A stretch of 64,000 bases of DNA from Peribacillus simplex. Its GTDB lineage: Bacteria > Bacillota > Bacilli > Bacillales > DSM-1321. Below are positions 1-11,290 of the stretch, one piece after another (the first letter of the stretch is position 1; each line of letters opens with the position of its first letter). The stretch is from assembly GCF_001542915.1 (NCBI RefSeq), contig NZ_LNNH01000018.1, positions 1 to 64,000 on the forward strand, given 5' to 3'. Under the pieces are notes generated by a model that was not told where the DNA came from, did no database searches, and was given only the letters and a program-made list of their open reading frames with translations. The translations under genes and the position numbers were made by a program.

Positions 1-44
1 GACATGTGGAGCTGACTGATACTAATAGATCGAGGACTTAACCA
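1..44 (+). rRNA. 23S ribosomal RNA, 3' end (partial)
   Basis: The first 44 bases match the conserved 3' end of Bacillus 23S rRNA, with the CTGACTGATACTAAT and CGAGGACTTAACCA segments. The rest of the gene lies upstream of the window. It is followed in order by 5S rRNA and an initiator tRNA, as in a Bacillus rrn operon. Confidence 0.9.
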
Positions 45-161
45 ACGCTTTAAAAAATGAAATACCTTCTTATTATCTAGTTTTGAAGGAATGAAAATTC
101 CCTCTTGCATTTCAAAATCATATATGTTATGATAAGAGATGTACTGGAAAATGTTTATATG

Positions 162-277
<116 letters not shown>

Positions 278-311
278 TGTAATCAATTTCATAAAGCATC
301 ATTTATACCGT

Positions 312-385
<74 letters not shown>

Positions 386-390
386 TCATG

Positions 391-421
391 AAAAAAACGA
401 AACTTATGTTTCGTTTTTTTG
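391..421 (+). terminator. Intrinsic terminator of the rrn-tRNA operon
   Basis: An inverted repeat AACGAAAC/GTTTCGTT with a 4-nt loop is followed by a run of T. It sits immediately after the tRNA and closes the rRNA operon before tsaE. Confidence 0.9.
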
Positions 422-586
422 TTTTATCCAAAATGCGAATAATAAGACCTTAACTTATTTGTTTCTTCTTTTGAAACAAGGTAAACTACATATAGAGCTC
501 TTTGACCATCGTGTTAAATATCGTTTCTGGTTCACGTCAAGATCCGGATGATGATTTTGCTAATAATGATAAAAGGTGATTGATAT

Positions 587-1039
587 ATGCAGCATGTTGA
601 ATGGATTTCTCAAAATGAAGAAGAAACGGCGCAGTTTGCACAGAAGCTGGCCCAAAGGCTTTCAAGCCGTGATGTATTGGCCTTGGAAGGCGACTTGGGT
701 GCAGGGAAAACGGCATTTACCAAAGGCCTGGCCAAAGGGTTAGGCGTTTCCAGAACGGTAAACAGCCCAACTTTTACGATTATAAAGGAATACATGGGCC
801 GATTGCCTTTATTTCATATGGATGTATACCGGGTTAGTGAATCCGAAGAAGATTTAGGATTCGATGAATATTTTGAAGGTGATGGTGTGACTGTCGTTGA
901 ATGGGCACATATAATAAAGGATCAGCTTCCAGATGAAATCCTGACCATCTATATTTATCGTCTCGGTGATACTAGCAGGCGGATTGTCCTGGAACCTAAA
1001 GGTGACCGGTATGTAAAGTTATGTAAGGAGATTATTTGA
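587..1039 (+). CDS. tsaE: tRNA threonylcarbamoyladenosine biosynthesis ATPase TsaE
   Basis: TsaE (YdiB, 150 aa) is the small ATPase that works with TsaB and TsaD to make the t6A37 modification of ANN-decoding tRNAs. The Walker A motif GDLGAGKT lies at about residues 36-43, followed by the family segments NSPTFTI and HMDVYR and by VVEWAH near residue 103. The ATG has the ribosome site AAAGGTGA upstream. Its stop shares one base with the start of tsaB, so the two are translationally coupled. In B. subtilis thiL lies upstream; here that place is taken by an rRNA operon end. Confidence 0.95.
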   Translation: MQHVEWISQNEEETAQFAQKLAQRLSSRDVLALEGDLGAGKTAFTKGLAKGLGVSRTVNSPTFTIIKEYMGRLPLFHMDVYRVSESEEDLGFDEYFEGDGVTVVEWAHIIKDQLPDEILTIYIYRLGDTSRRIVLEPKGDRYVKLCKEII

Positions 1040-1731
1040 TGAAAGTTTTAGCGATAGATACATCGAACTTCACATTAGGGGTCGCCCTTGTGGATGGCAA
1101 TCAGGTAATTGGAGAGTACACGACAAATTTGAAGAAAAATCATTCAGTTCGGGTCATGCCGGCCATTGAAACGCTGCTTAAGGATTGTGATACCGCTCCA
1201 AAGGAATTGACCAAGATAGTGGTCGCCAAGGGGCCAGGCTCTTATACAGGAGTAAGGATTGGTGTGACGATCGCCAAAACTTTGGCCTGGACGCTTCAAA
1301 TACCGTTATCAGGCGTTTCGAGTCTGGAAGCATTGGCCGCTAATGGACGCCATTTTAATGGGCTGATTTCTCCCTTGTTCGATGCAAGAAGAGGGCAGAT
1401 TTATACCGGTCTATATGAAATGGACAATAATCTGTTAAAAACGGTGATGGAAGATTGTAATATCCTATCCTCTGAATGGGCGAAACGATTGAAGGGATTG
1501 GATCGTCCCATTTTATTTGTTGGCCAAGATGCAGATATCCATCGGGAGGCAATCACGGACTCACTGGGCGAATCAGCCGTATTTGCCCCGATACAGTCCT
1601 TCAACTCAAGACCAAGCGAACTGGCTTTCCTTGGCCTTAACAAGACGGAAGAGGATATTCACAAGTTTGTACCGAACTATATACGCATGGCGGAAGCAGA
1701 AGCTAAGTGGCTTGAACAGCAGGGGAAATAA
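1039..1731 (+). CDS. tsaB: tRNA threonylcarbamoyladenosine biosynthesis protein TsaB
   Basis: TsaB (YdiC, 230 aa) is an ASKHA-fold paralogue of TsaD that dimerises with it in the t6A synthase complex. It starts MKVLAIDTSNFTLGVAL and carries the glycine-rich segment KGPGSYTGVRIGV at about residues 67-79. I chose the ATG at 1039, just behind AAGGAG, instead of the in-frame TTG three bases earlier. The start overlaps the tsaE stop (TGATG). Length matches the family. Confidence 0.94.
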   Translation: MKVLAIDTSNFTLGVALVDGNQVIGEYTTNLKKNHSVRVMPAIETLLKDCDTAPKELTKIVVAKGPGSYTGVRIGVTIAKTLAWTLQIPLSGVSSLEALAANGRHFNGLISPLFDARRGQIYTGLYEMDNNLLKTVMEDCNILSSEWAKRLKGLDRPILFVGQDADIHREAITDSLGESAVFAPIQSFNSRPSELAFLGLNKTEEDIHKFVPNYIRMAEAEAKWLEQQGK

Positions 1732-1752
1732 AAAAGAAAGCGACCGATTATT

Positions 1753-2205
1753 ATGAGTAAAACAATGACGTTCCGAAAGATGAAAACGGAAGATATCGAC
1801 CAAGTGCTGCACGTGGAAACACAGTCCTTTACTCTGCCTTGGAGCCGGGAAGCTTTTTATAATGAATTGAATCATAATCAATATGCCGTATACATGGTAA
1901 TAGAGGACGAGGGGAAAATTGCCGGTTATTGCGGTGCATGGATCGTCATCGATGAATCGCACATCACCAATATTGCCATTCTGCCCGAATATCGAGGGCA
2001 AAAGCTTGGGGAAGCCTTGCTCAGGAAGATGGTTGAGATCTCCATTGCCATGGGTGTGGTGAGGATGACTCTTGAAGTTCGTGTCAGTAATGTAGTGGCC
2101 ATTACACTTTATGAAAAGCTAGGTTTTCAAAAGGGTGGAATCCGGAAGAATTATTATACAGATAATCTAGAAGATGCTTATGTTATGTGGGTGAATTTTG
2201 CATGA
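1753..2205 (+). CDS. rimI: Ribosomal-protein-alanine N-acetyltransferase RimI
   Basis: A 150-aa GNAT-fold acetyltransferase (YdiD/RimI), which in bacteria acetylates the N-terminal alanine of ribosomal protein S18 using acetyl-CoA. The acetyl-CoA binding loop is seen as [14 protein letters not shown] at about residues 77-90, and the family signature [17 protein letters not shown] follows at about 114-134. It is embedded in the t6A operon as in other bacilli. The 3' end overlaps the tsaD start by an ATGA. Its own ribosome site is weak, so coupling from tsaB is likely. Confidence 0.92.
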   Translation: MSKTMTFRKMKTEDIDQVLHVETQSFTLPWSREAFYNELNHNQYAVYMVIEDEGKIAGYCGAWIVIDESHITNIAILPEYRGQKLGEALLRKMVEISIAMGVVRMTLEVRVSNVVAITLYEKLGFQKGGIRKNYYTDNLEDAYVMWVNFA

Positions 2206-3215
2206 AAACAGATCAACTTATATTAGGAATAGAAACGAGCTGTGATGAAACCGCGGCTGCGGTCATCAAAAATGGAACAGAGATAGTAAGCAATGTCGTG
2301 GCTTCACAAATAGAAAGCCATAAACGTTTTGGCGGGGTCGTCCCTGAAATAGCCTCGCGTCATCACGTGGAGCAAATTACGATTGTAATTGAAGAAGCCC
2401 TGCTCCAGGCAGGTGTGAGCTATGAAGATTTGGATGCGATAGCTGTTACAGAGGGCCCTGGTCTGGTAGGGGCACTCCTGATAGGTGTGAATGCGGCTAA
2501 AGCGGTGGCTTTCGCCCATGGACTCCCGATTGTAGGGACACACCATATTGCCGGCCATATTTATGCGAATCGGCTTATTCAGGAAATTGAATACCCTGCA
2601 TTATCTTTGGTCGTTTCAGGCGGCCATACCGAATTGGTCCTTTTGGAAGAACCGGGCTCCTTCAAGGTGATAGGGGAGACGCGTGATGATGCAGCAGGGG
2701 AGGCCTATGATAAAGTGGCACGGACCTTGGGGCTTCCTTATCCAGGCGGTCCGCATATCGATAGGCTTGCCCAAATGGGTTCACCTTCATTGAAGCTTCC
2801 CCGGGCGTGGCTGGAAGGCAGCTATGACTTTTCCTTCAGTGGATTGAAATCCGCCGTGATCAATACTTTGCATAATGCAGAACAGCGCGGGGAAAAGATT
2901 GAACCTGAAGATTTGGCTGCCAGCTTCCAGGCGAGCGTAATAGAAGTTCTCGTCGTGAAGGCTGTGAAGGCTGCCAAAGAGTACAATGTTAAACAGGTAT
3001 TGCTTGCAGGGGGAGTTGCTGCGAATAAAGGGCTAAGGGAAGCGTTAACGGAGGCATTTTTGGAGTTGCCTATCGATCTATCCATCCCTCCCCTTTATCT
3101 TTGCACGGACAATGCGGCGATGATCGGTGCTGCTGGAAGTGTAATGTTCGAAAAGGGTAAACGCTCCGGAATGGATTTGAACGGAAACCCTGGATTGGAT
3201 ATAGAAATGTTTTAA
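2202..3215 (+). CDS. tsaD: tRNA N6-adenosine threonylcarbamoyltransferase TsaD
   Basis: TsaD (Gcp/YdiE, 337 aa) transfers the threonylcarbamoyl group to A37 of tRNA. The N-terminal ASKHA phosphate loop [13 protein letters not shown] and the metal-binding pair HHIAGH (about residues 111-115) are intact, as are SGGHTEL and the late [10 protein letters not shown] segment. I start it at the ATG overlapping the rimI stop (ATGA); a GTG 15 nt upstream is in frame but lacks a ribosome site. It is the last gene of the operon, with a terminator 10 nt downstream. Confidence 0.95.
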   Translation: MKTDQLILGIETSCDETAAAVIKNGTEIVSNVVASQIESHKRFGGVVPEIASRHHVEQITIVIEEALLQAGVSYEDLDAIAVTEGPGLVGALLIGVNAAKAVAFAHGLPIVGTHHIAGHIYANRLIQEIEYPALSLVVSGGHTELVLLEEPGSFKVIGETRDDAAGEAYDKVARTLGLPYPGGPHIDRLAQMGSPSLKLPRAWLEGSYDFSFSGLKSAVINTLHNAEQRGEKIEPEDLAASFQASVIEVLVVKAVKAAKEYNVKQVLLAGGVAANKGLREALTEAFLELPIDLSIPPLYLCTDNAAMIGAAGSVMFEKGKRSGMDLNGNPGLDIEMF

Positions 3216-3225
3216 AGAATGAGAA

Positions 3226-3257
3226 GACAGGATCCCCATTGAGGGATCCTGTTTTTT
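3226..3257 (+). terminator. Terminator of the tsaE-tsaD operon
   Basis: A strong hairpin (ACAGGATCCC / GGGATCCTGT, short ATT-containing loop) is followed by six T residues, directly after tsaD. Confidence 0.93.
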
Positions 3258-3285
3258 GCCCCGTTTTATTAAAAATAGAATATTC

Positions 3286-3432
3286 TGTGGATAATTATTT
3301 TGGGGAAATCGAACGTCATGTGTATAAACAGGTGATTATGTGGATAAGTGGATATGTTTCTGTGGATAATGTGTATAACTCTAATTGTTCGCTAGTGAAT
3401 GGTAATTGTTTTGTTAACAAATATGTGGATAA
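3286..3432. promoter_or_regulatory. DnaA-box cluster
   Basis: Within 147 bp there are four exact copies of TGTGGATAA (the complement of the DnaA box TTATCCACA), starting at 3286, 3339, 3361 and 3424. Two single-mismatch copies, TGTGTATAA, start at 3319 and 3370. All are in the same orientation. The block fills the non-coding space between the tsaD terminator and the ydiF terminator. From memory, the gcp-ydiF gap is one of the known DnaA-binding clusters outside oriC in B. subtilis, where such clusters titrate DnaA. Confidence 0.85.
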
Positions 3433-3458
3433 CTTTAATTGTCTTTTTCATTCAAAAA

Positions 3459-3491
3459 GAAAAGACCGAGTCATCAGACTCTGGTCTTTTG
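3459..3491 (-). terminator. Terminator of ydiF
   Basis: An inverted repeat AAAAGACC...GGTCTTTT with inner arms AGTC/GACT stands just after the ydiF stop. Read on the minus strand it ends in a T-rich tract. Confidence 0.85.
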
Positions 3492-5411
3492 TCATTCTTC
3501 CAGTTCCGCCCATTCCTCGAGGAGCTGGTCCAATGTTTCTTGGGCTTGATCGAGCTTTGTTTGGACCTCCATCACCTTTTCGTGGTCCTGAAAGACATTT
3601 GGGTCGCAAAGGAGTTCATTGTATTCGTTTATTTCGGCTTCAAGCTGCTCCATGGCCGCTTCGATTTCCTCTATCCGCCGCTTTCTCTGCCGTTCAGCCT
3701 TTTTAGCTTCCTTATCGATCTTGTAATTCGTTTTTTCGACAGCCACATCTACGATTTTCGCTTGATTTTCCTGTTCAAGCGCCTTGATCTCCGCTTGCTC
3801 TTGTTTTTTCTCTACATAATAATCATAATCACCAAGGAATTCCTCATTGCCTTCCTTGGAGAGCTCGATGACCTTGGTGGCAATTCTATTTATGAAATAA
3901 CGGTCATGTGAGACGAAAAGTATCGTTCCCGGATAATCGATCAACGCATTTTCAAGCACCAATTTACTGTCGAGATCCAAATGGTTCGTGGGCTCATCCA
4001 GTATCAAGAAATTCCCTTTCTCCATCATCATCTTGGCCAGCGCCAGCCGGGCCTTTTCCCCGCCGCTTAAAGTGGACACGGTTTTCAAAACATCGTCCCC
4101 GCTAAAAAGGAAATTCCCGAGAACCGTGCGGATATCCTTTTCCGGTTTAAGGGGATAGTCATCCCATAATTCATTGAGTACGCGCTTATTGGAAATAAGG
4201 TTGGCTTGTTCTTGATCGTAGTAGCTGACCTCGACGTTCGTTCCGAAACGGAAAGATCCGGCACGTGCAGGCAGCTTGGAGATGATCGTCTTCAGTAATG
4301 TCGATTTTCCAACCCCGTTCGGACCGACTAGCGCTATGCTTTCGCCTTTCGTCATCCGCGAGTTAATGTTTTTGGAAACCGTTTCATCTTCGTAACCGAT
4401 CGCCAAATCCTGAAGGTGGAGCACTTCGTTTCCGCTTTGCTTCTCAATCTGGAATGAAAAATTGGCGGATTTCTCATCACCTTGCGGCTTGTCCAGCACG
4501 TCCATCTTTTCAAGCTGTTTGCGCCTGCTTTGCGCCCTTTTCGTGGTCGACGCCCTTGTGATGTTCCGTTGGACAAAGTCGCGGAGCTTTTCGATTTCCC
4601 CCTGTTGTTTCTCGAACAGCTTCATGTCCCGCTCATAATCCTCGGCTTTTCCCTCCAGGTAGGAACTATAATTCCCATAATACTTTTTCATATTATTGCG
4701 GGAAATTTCATAAACCTGATTGACCACTTTATCGAGGAAATAACGGTCATGGGAAACGATGAGGACAGCGCCTTGATAGCTCTGTAAATATTGTTCAAGC
4801 CATGAGAGGGTTTCGATATCCAAATGGTTCGTCGGCTCATCGAGTATCAATATATCCGGTTTCCTTAGCAACAGCTTCCCTAACGCAAGCCTCGTTTTTT
4901 GGCCGCCGCTCAATGTGGAAATCAGGGTAGAGTAGTCAAAGTCTGCAAACTGAAGGCCATGCAATACGGAACGGATATCCGCTTCATACTGATAACCGCC
5001 CTTTTCCTTGAATGCGACCATCAGTGCGTCATATTCGTTGAGCACCTTTTGGTACACGGCTTCATTTCCAAAGATATCAGGCTTGGCCATATCCGCTTCA
5101 AGGCGGCGCAGCTCCTTCTCTTGATCCATAAGATCCTTGAATACGGTCAGCATCTCATCCCAGATGGTCAGCTCGGATTCAAGGCCGGTATCCTGTGCCA
5201 TGTAGCCGATCGTGACACCTTTTGGCTTGATGATTTCACCGCCATCATGCGATAGCTGGCCGGCTATGATTTTCAGCAATGTGGATTTACCCGCACCATT
5301 CCGCCCGACAAGTGCAATTCGATCTTTATTCTGAACTTCGAGCTTCATGTTTGATAAAATAAGTTCAGCTCCGTAATATTTTGATAGTTGATTGATTTGT
5401 AATAAAATCAT
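3492..5411 (-). CDS. ydiF: ABC-F family ATPase (YdiF-like)
   Basis: A 639-aa cytoplasmic ABC-F protein with two ATPase domains and no membrane segments; family members act on the ribosome. The first domain has Walker A GRNGAGKST (about 36-44), signature LSGGQKTRLALG and LDEPTNHLD (about 190). The second has GPNGVGKST (about 350) and LSGGEKARLALA with a second LDEPTNHLD. A charged C-terminal coiled coil (about 545-639) is rich in E, K and Q, as in YdiF/Uup-type proteins. It is divergent from moaC. Whether it confers any antibiotic protection cannot be judged from sequence. Confidence 0.9.
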   Translation of the reverse strand: MILLQINQLSKYYGAELILSNMKLEVQNKDRIALVGRNGAGKSTLLKIIAGQLSHDGGEIIKPKGVTIGYMAQDTGLESELTIWDEMLTVFKDLMDQEKELRRLEADMAKPDIFGNEAVYQKVLNEYDALMVAFKEKGGYQYEADIRSVLHGLQFADFDYSTLISTLSGGQKTRLALGKLLLRKPDILILDEPTNHLDIETLSWLEQYLQSYQGAVLIVSHDRYFLDKVVNQVYEISRNNMKKYYGNYSSYLEGKAEDYERDMKLFEKQQGEIEKLRDFVQRNITRASTTKRAQSRRKQLEKMDVLDKPQGDEKSANFSFQIEKQSGNEVLHLQDLAIGYEDETVSKNINSRMTKGESIALVGPNGVGKSTLLKTIISKLPARAGSFRFGTNVEVSYYDQEQANLISNKRVLNELWDDYPLKPEKDIRTVLGNFLFSGDDVLKTVSTLSGGEKARLALAKMMMEKGNFLILDEPTNHLDLDSKLVLENALIDYPGTILFVSHDRYFINRIATKVIELSKEGNEEFLGDYDYYVEKKQEQAEIKALEQENQAKIVDVAVEKTNYKIDKEAKKAERQRKRRIEEIEAAMEQLEAEINEYNELLCDPNVFQDHEKVMEVQTKLDQAQETLDQLLEEWAELEE

Positions 5412-5540
5412 AGTTTCACCTCAATTGATTATTGTTAGTGTAACGTATTATAGTTATTATCGGCAATAGCTTGGTTCCGGGCCAAAACAAGCTGTTACAT
5501 AAAGTGGAATAATAGTGTATTATTTAGGAGGGGTTATTTA

Positions 5541-6047
5541 ATGGCAGACTTGACGCATTTCAATGATCAAGGCAGGGCAAAAATGGTCGATGTGAGTGCC
5601 AAGCCGGAAACGACCCGGACGGCCACGGCTCGATCGAGCATTATGGTGAACGATGAAATATATGAAGCGATCACCAACCAGAAAATGAAAAAGGGTGATG
5701 TTTTGGCTGTCGCCCAAGTTGCGGGAATCATGGCCAGCAAGAATACGTCCAATATCATCCCGATGTGCCATCCCATTGCACTGCAGGGGGTCAATATAGC
5801 CTTTGATTGGGAAAAGGAACCAAAGGGATATAGACTTGGGATTGAAACGGAAGCCAAGACCAAAGGGAGTACAGGTGTGGAAATGGAAGCGTTAACAGCT
5901 GCATCCGTGACTGCCCTTACTGTATATGATATGTGTAAGGCCTTGGATAAGGGTATGGTAATCGGGCCTACATTCTTAGTCGAGAAAACCGGTGGAGTAT
6001 CCAGCAGCGATTATAGAAGACAAGTAAATCAAACAAATAGAGATTGA
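5541..6047 (+). CDS. moaC: Cyclic pyranopterin monophosphate synthase MoaC
   Basis: MoaC (168 aa) converts the 3',8-cyclo-GTP intermediate to cyclic pyranopterin monophosphate in molybdenum-cofactor synthesis. The conserved segments MCHPIAL (about residues 74-80) and [11 protein letters not shown] (about 110-120) and the final [17 protein letters not shown] are present. The ATG is preceded by AGGAGGGG. It is divergent from ydiF and is followed 28 nt later by rex, which is the B. subtilis order. No other moa genes lie nearby. Confidence 0.94.
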   Translation: MADLTHFNDQGRAKMVDVSAKPETTRTATARSSIMVNDEIYEAITNQKMKKGDVLAVAQVAGIMASKNTSNIIPMCHPIALQGVNIAFDWEKEPKGYRLGIETEAKTKGSTGVEMEALTAASVTALTVYDMCKALDKGMVIGPTFLVEKTGGVSSSDYRRQVNQTNRD

Positions 6048-6075
6048 AAAGCATGTGTGAAGGCGGGGAAGAATG

Positions 6076-6735
6076 ATGAACCATGACCCAAAGATACCGC
6101 AGGCAACTGCAAAAAGGTTGCCACTGTACTATCGATTTTTAAAGAACTTACACTCCTCAGGAAAACAAAGAGTTTCCTCGGCAGAGTTAAGCGAAGCTGT
6201 AAAAGTGGATTCTGCCACCATTCGCCGCGATTTTTCCTACTTTGGCGCGCTTGGGAAAAAAGGCTACGGCTACAATGTCAATTATTTATTATCCTTCTTC
6301 AGGAAAACCCTGGATCAAGATGAGCTGACGAAAGTCGCTTTGATCGGGGTAGGGAATTTAGGGACTGCGTTCTTGAATTACAATTTCATAAAAAATAATA
6401 ATACAAAGATCGAAATGGCATTTGAAGTTTCTGAAGACAAGGTAGGGAAGCAAATAGCTGACGTGCCGATTTATCATATGGACCAAATCGATACACTATT
6501 GCAGGAAAATAATATCACGGCTGCTATCTTGACAGTCCCTGCACAAGTGGCCCAGACGATTACCGATCGCCTGGTCAAAGCGGACATTAAAGGGATATTG
6601 AATTTCACCCCTGCGCGGCTGACGGTGCCGCCATCCATAAGGGTGCACCACATTGACCTTGCCGTGGAGCTCCAATCGCTCATCTACTTTTTGAAGCATT
6701 ATCCGGTAGTGGAGGAAGCGGCATTAGAAGAATGA
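6076..6735 (+). CDS. rex: Redox-sensing transcriptional repressor Rex
   Basis: Rex (219 aa) represses fermentation and respiration genes until NADH binds. The N-terminal winged helix (about 1-80) includes [16 protein letters not shown] and the recognition segment [14 protein letters not shown]. The Rossmann NADH site is [14 protein letters not shown] at about residues 91-104. The C-terminal domain-swap helix holds [19 protein letters not shown]. Two adjacent ATG codons are possible (6073 and 6076); the second aligns with the usual N-terminus and has better spacing from GGCGGGG. A terminator overlaps the stop. Confidence 0.95.
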   Translation: MNHDPKIPQATAKRLPLYYRFLKNLHSSGKQRVSSAELSEAVKVDSATIRRDFSYFGALGKKGYGYNVNYLLSFFRKTLDQDELTKVALIGVGNLGTAFLNYNFIKNNNTKIEMAFEVSEDKVGKQIADVPIYHMDQIDTLLQENNITAAILTVPAQVAQTITDRLVKADIKGILNFTPARLTVPPSIRVHHIDLAVELQSLIYFLKHYPVVEEAALEE

Positions 6736-6767
6736 AAAAACGCTGCACATTTGCAGCGTTTTTTTAT
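6735..6767. terminator. Bidirectional terminator between rex and ydiK
   Basis: The hairpin AACGCTGCA/TGCAGCGTT is flanked by an A run on one side and a T run on the other, so it can stop transcription from rex and from the convergent ydiL-ydiK pair. Confidence 0.88.
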
Positions 6768-6976
6768 TTTTTCTTATTTTTTTGCGCTGCCTTGATCTTA
6801 AAATGGATCATGATCATCCGTAAGCCCGATCCAAAATCAAGCGTCGCGATAAGGACAAGTATGTAGGCGAAGATGCCCCATCCTGACGAATTGACGGTTT
6901 GGACCGCAATCGCCGTAAAAAGGACACCTAAGCCTGCATAGATGATTCCGATGAACAAGGGTGACTGTCGTTTCAT
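6764..6976 (-). CDS. ydiK: Small membrane protein YdiK (DUF4305-type)
   Basis: A 70-aa protein with two hydrophobic segments (about residues 8-28 and 34-52) and a very basic tail ending KAAQKNKKK, which suggests a cytoplasmic C-terminus. Position and length match YdiK of B. subtilis, encoded between the rex region and ydiL. Its start overlaps the end of ydiL by ATGA, so both are translated from one message. Function is not known. Confidence 0.82.
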   Translation of the reverse strand: MKRQSPLFIGIIYAGLGVLFTAIAVQTVNSSGWGIFAYILVLIATLDFGSGLRMIMIHFKIKAAQKNKKK

Positions 6977-7698
6977 AATAAACCTCCGATGAAGGCTTGA
7001 GCAGTATCCAGCATCTTCTCAATTTGCTCGCGATTCACGACTTGAAAGATGACGACAAGCGTATTCATCGCAATATGTGCGCTCATGGACACGAGGATGC
7101 GGCCTGTTTTCGCATAAAGAAAAGCAAAGGTAAAGCCCATTGCCGTATATAAAAGCAGATGCTCCAATTCACCATGCGCCAAGCCGAAAATAACCGAGCT
7201 AAGTACAGCGGAAATGAAGAAGTTAAAGCGTTTATGAAGTGATCCGAAAATGATCTTCCGGAAAATGATTTCTTCCATGATTGGTCCGAGTACTGAAGTG
7301 ACGAAAATGACCATGGGGACTTGGGAAATGATTGCAATGAGTTGCTGCGTATTTTCCGATTCAGGCTCCACACCAAGATTTTGTTCAATGATCCCAGCGA
7401 CCGCTTGAGCAGCCAGGGCCAGGAACACACCGCCTATCGCCCACAATATCGATTCGGAAACGGGAGCTTGGTTGCTTGTGTCCATCTTTTCCTTCATATC
7501 TTTTCTCATTAAAAAAAGAATCAAGGCTAATGCAACGAAAAAGCTGAATACGATCCAGTATGCTGCAGACTTTTGCTCAAGTTCATCAGCAGGCATTCCG
7601 GTTGAAGTCCCAATCAGCATGAAGATGGGTACCCCGACAATACTGGATAATTGCATGGCAATGTAAGTGATGATGACGAACCAATATTCTTTTTTCAA
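6973..7698 (-). CDS. ydiL: CPBP family intramembrane metalloprotease YdiL
   Basis: A 241-aa polytopic membrane protein of the CPBP (Abi/CAAX protease and bacteriocin-processing) family. The catalytic motif EEIIFR lies near residue 140, a conserved H (FGLAHGELEH) about 30 residues later, and HIAMN near 208. The start is a TTG at 7698, placed 8 nt after AAAGGAG. It leads the ydiL-ydiK pair and is divergent from groES. The substrate is unknown. Confidence 0.88.
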   Translation of the reverse strand: MKKEYWFVIITYIAMQLSSIVGVPIFMLIGTSTGMPADELEQKSAAYWIVFSFFVALALILFLMRKDMKEKMDTSNQAPVSESILWAIGGVFLALAAQAVAGIIEQNLGVEPESENTQQLIAIISQVPMVIFVTSVLGPIMEEIIFRKIIFGSLHKRFNFFISAVLSSVIFGLAHGELEHLLLYTAMGFTFAFLYAKTGRILVSMSAHIAMNTLVVIFQVVNREQIEKMLDTAQAFIGGLL

Positions 7699-7912
7699 AG
7701 ATGAAAACTCCTTTTATTTAGTCGCCCATTTCGCCTGAAAACGTTCCTGACAGGGGAAAATCGATAAACGCATACTCCAAAATGGTATCAAATAATGAGG
7801 CAGAACACCACTCAAAGGTACCCCTGCAAAAACATTTCCGTATCTAATCATTATGTTAATGTAGTATACCCGGAATTTATCAGAAATTAATAAAAAATTT
7901 TCGATAAGATAC

Positions 7913-7941
7913 TTGCAAAAAAGGCTCGGTTTATTTAATAT
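7913..7941 (+). promoter_or_regulatory. Sigma-A type promoter of groES-groEL
   Basis: The -35 element TTGCAA (7913-7918) and the -10 element TAATAT (7936-7941) are separated by 17 nt. They lie immediately upstream of the CIRCE operator, as in other bacilli, so HrcA bound at CIRCE would block initiation or early elongation. Confidence 0.75.
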
Positions 7942-7951
7942 TATAAATGTG

Positions 7952-7978
7952 TTAGCACTCGATGATGAAGAGTGCTAA
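7952..7978. promoter_or_regulatory. CIRCE operator (HrcA binding site)
   Basis: A perfect consensus: TTAGCACTC, 9-nt spacer, GAGTGCTAA. It lies 46 bp upstream of the groES start codon and marks the operon as a class I heat-shock operon repressed by HrcA. Confidence 0.97.
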
Positions 7979-8024
7979 TAATCATGAAGCACATTATCAA
8001 GAGAATATGAGGAGGTTGTTTCAC

Positions 8025-10014
<1,990 letters not shown>

Positions 10015-10111
10015 CTAAAACCCTTGGTATATAGGGGTTTGTAAGGTGGAGATTAGTGAAATGCTAACTTTTTGCTAACTTTCAGTTTTTGAAACAATTT
10101 TACTTCACCAA

Positions 10112-11272
10112 TTAGAGGAGACCTTTCGTAAGTTCACTGAACTTATGGGAGGTCTTTTCTTCGATATTTTTTGTCATATGAGCGTAAATGTTCATCGTCG
10201 TGTTTATATCTGTGTGCCCTAATCTTTCTTGAATCTCTTTTACGCCTGCCCCAGCTTCAATGAGAAGGGATGTATGAGTATGTCTAAAGCTGTGGGGGGT
10301 AATATGCTTGTCTACTTCCAAATGCTTCATTAAACGCTGTAAACGCAATACCATTTGCTTCATAACCCTTGGGTGCCCGATGTTTTCAGCAAAAATGAAA
10401 TCGTGATCCTCATATACTAACCGTTGTTTCATTTTCAATTCCATCTGCTCACGCTTGTGTGCTTTGAATAAGGCGACAAGTCCATCGTCAATCATGATTG
10501 TGCGGATTGACTTTTTTGTTTTTGGGGTTAGGAGTTGATAACCTGTACTTTTGTTATTTGGATTATAGTATGTTTTGGTGATTCTTATAGTTTTCTTAGT
10601 AAGGTCCAGGTCTGTCCATTTTAATGCTAACATTTCGCCTAAGCGCATACCGGTATATGCCAAAGTAGCAAAACATAGATAGTCTAGATATAATCCTTGT
10701 TCTTTTGTGATACGTAGAAAGGTTCTCAGTTCATTTAACTCAAGAAACTTTCCCTTAACCTCGTCTTCCTCGATATCCTCAACAGTCACATGCTTTCTGG
10801 GCATGACAAAACCATAGGTTGGATTTGTCTTTATCAAGTCTTGCCTGATAGCATGCTTGAAGATCATGTTTCCCGTCGTATGAATACTGTCAATATAGTT
10901 AGGGCTAAATTGTTTGCTTAATTCATCTATGCGAGTTTGGTACATATGCCTTGTAATCTTTTTCAAAGGAGTATTTTGCCACGAAGAGACAAGGTGTTTC
11001 ATCGCTATCTTGCGCGCTCGAACGCTACTGATTTTTACTTGGTGTTCATAATAGCTTAACCATTCAGTAGCAAATTCTTCAAAGGTTATGTTGCTTTCCT
11101 GAAACACTCCACCGTTTGCTATAGCATCTTCTACCTTGTTAGCAGCAAGTTGTGCCTCTTTTTTTGTTTTAAAGCCGGATTTAGTAATTTGTCTCCTTTT
11201 GCCGGTCACTGGATCTTTTGCGACGTTAACCATGTAAGCCCATCTGTCACCACGTTTTAAAATGTGCGCCAT
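10112..11272 (-). CDS. Tyrosine site-specific integrase
   Basis: A 386-aa tyrosine recombinase that presumably integrates and excises the island at the groEL tail. It has an AP2-like/arm-binding N-terminus (about 1-60), a SAM-like core-binding domain (about 60-160) and the catalytic domain. Catalytic residues visible are R210 (TGMRLGE), H327-x-x-R330 (HSFRH), H353 (LGHTDINTT) and Y363 (NIYAHM). I use the ATG preceded by GGGAGGTG; an upstream TTG touches the repressor stop. It is transcribed towards the left attachment site and coupled to the upstream repressor gene. Confidence 0.94.
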   Translation of the reverse strand: MAHILKRGDRWAYMVNVAKDPVTGKRRQITKSGFKTKKEAQLAANKVEDAIANGGVFQESNITFEEFATEWLSYYEHQVKISSVRARKIAMKHLVSSWQNTPLKKITRHMYQTRIDELSKQFSPNYIDSIHTTGNMIFKHAIRQDLIKTNPTYGFVMPRKHVTVEDIEEDEVKGKFLELNELRTFLRITKEQGLYLDYLCFATLAYTGMRLGEMLALKWTDLDLTKKTIRITKTYYNPNNKSTGYQLLTPKTKKSIRTIMIDDGLVALFKAHKREQMELKMKQRLVYEDHDFIFAENIGHPRVMKQMVLRLQRLMKHLEVDKHITPHSFRHTHTSLLIEAGAGVKEIQERLGHTDINTTMNIYAHMTKNIEEKTSHKFSELTKGLL

Positions 11273-11290
11273 TAGTTCACCTCCCTTCAA

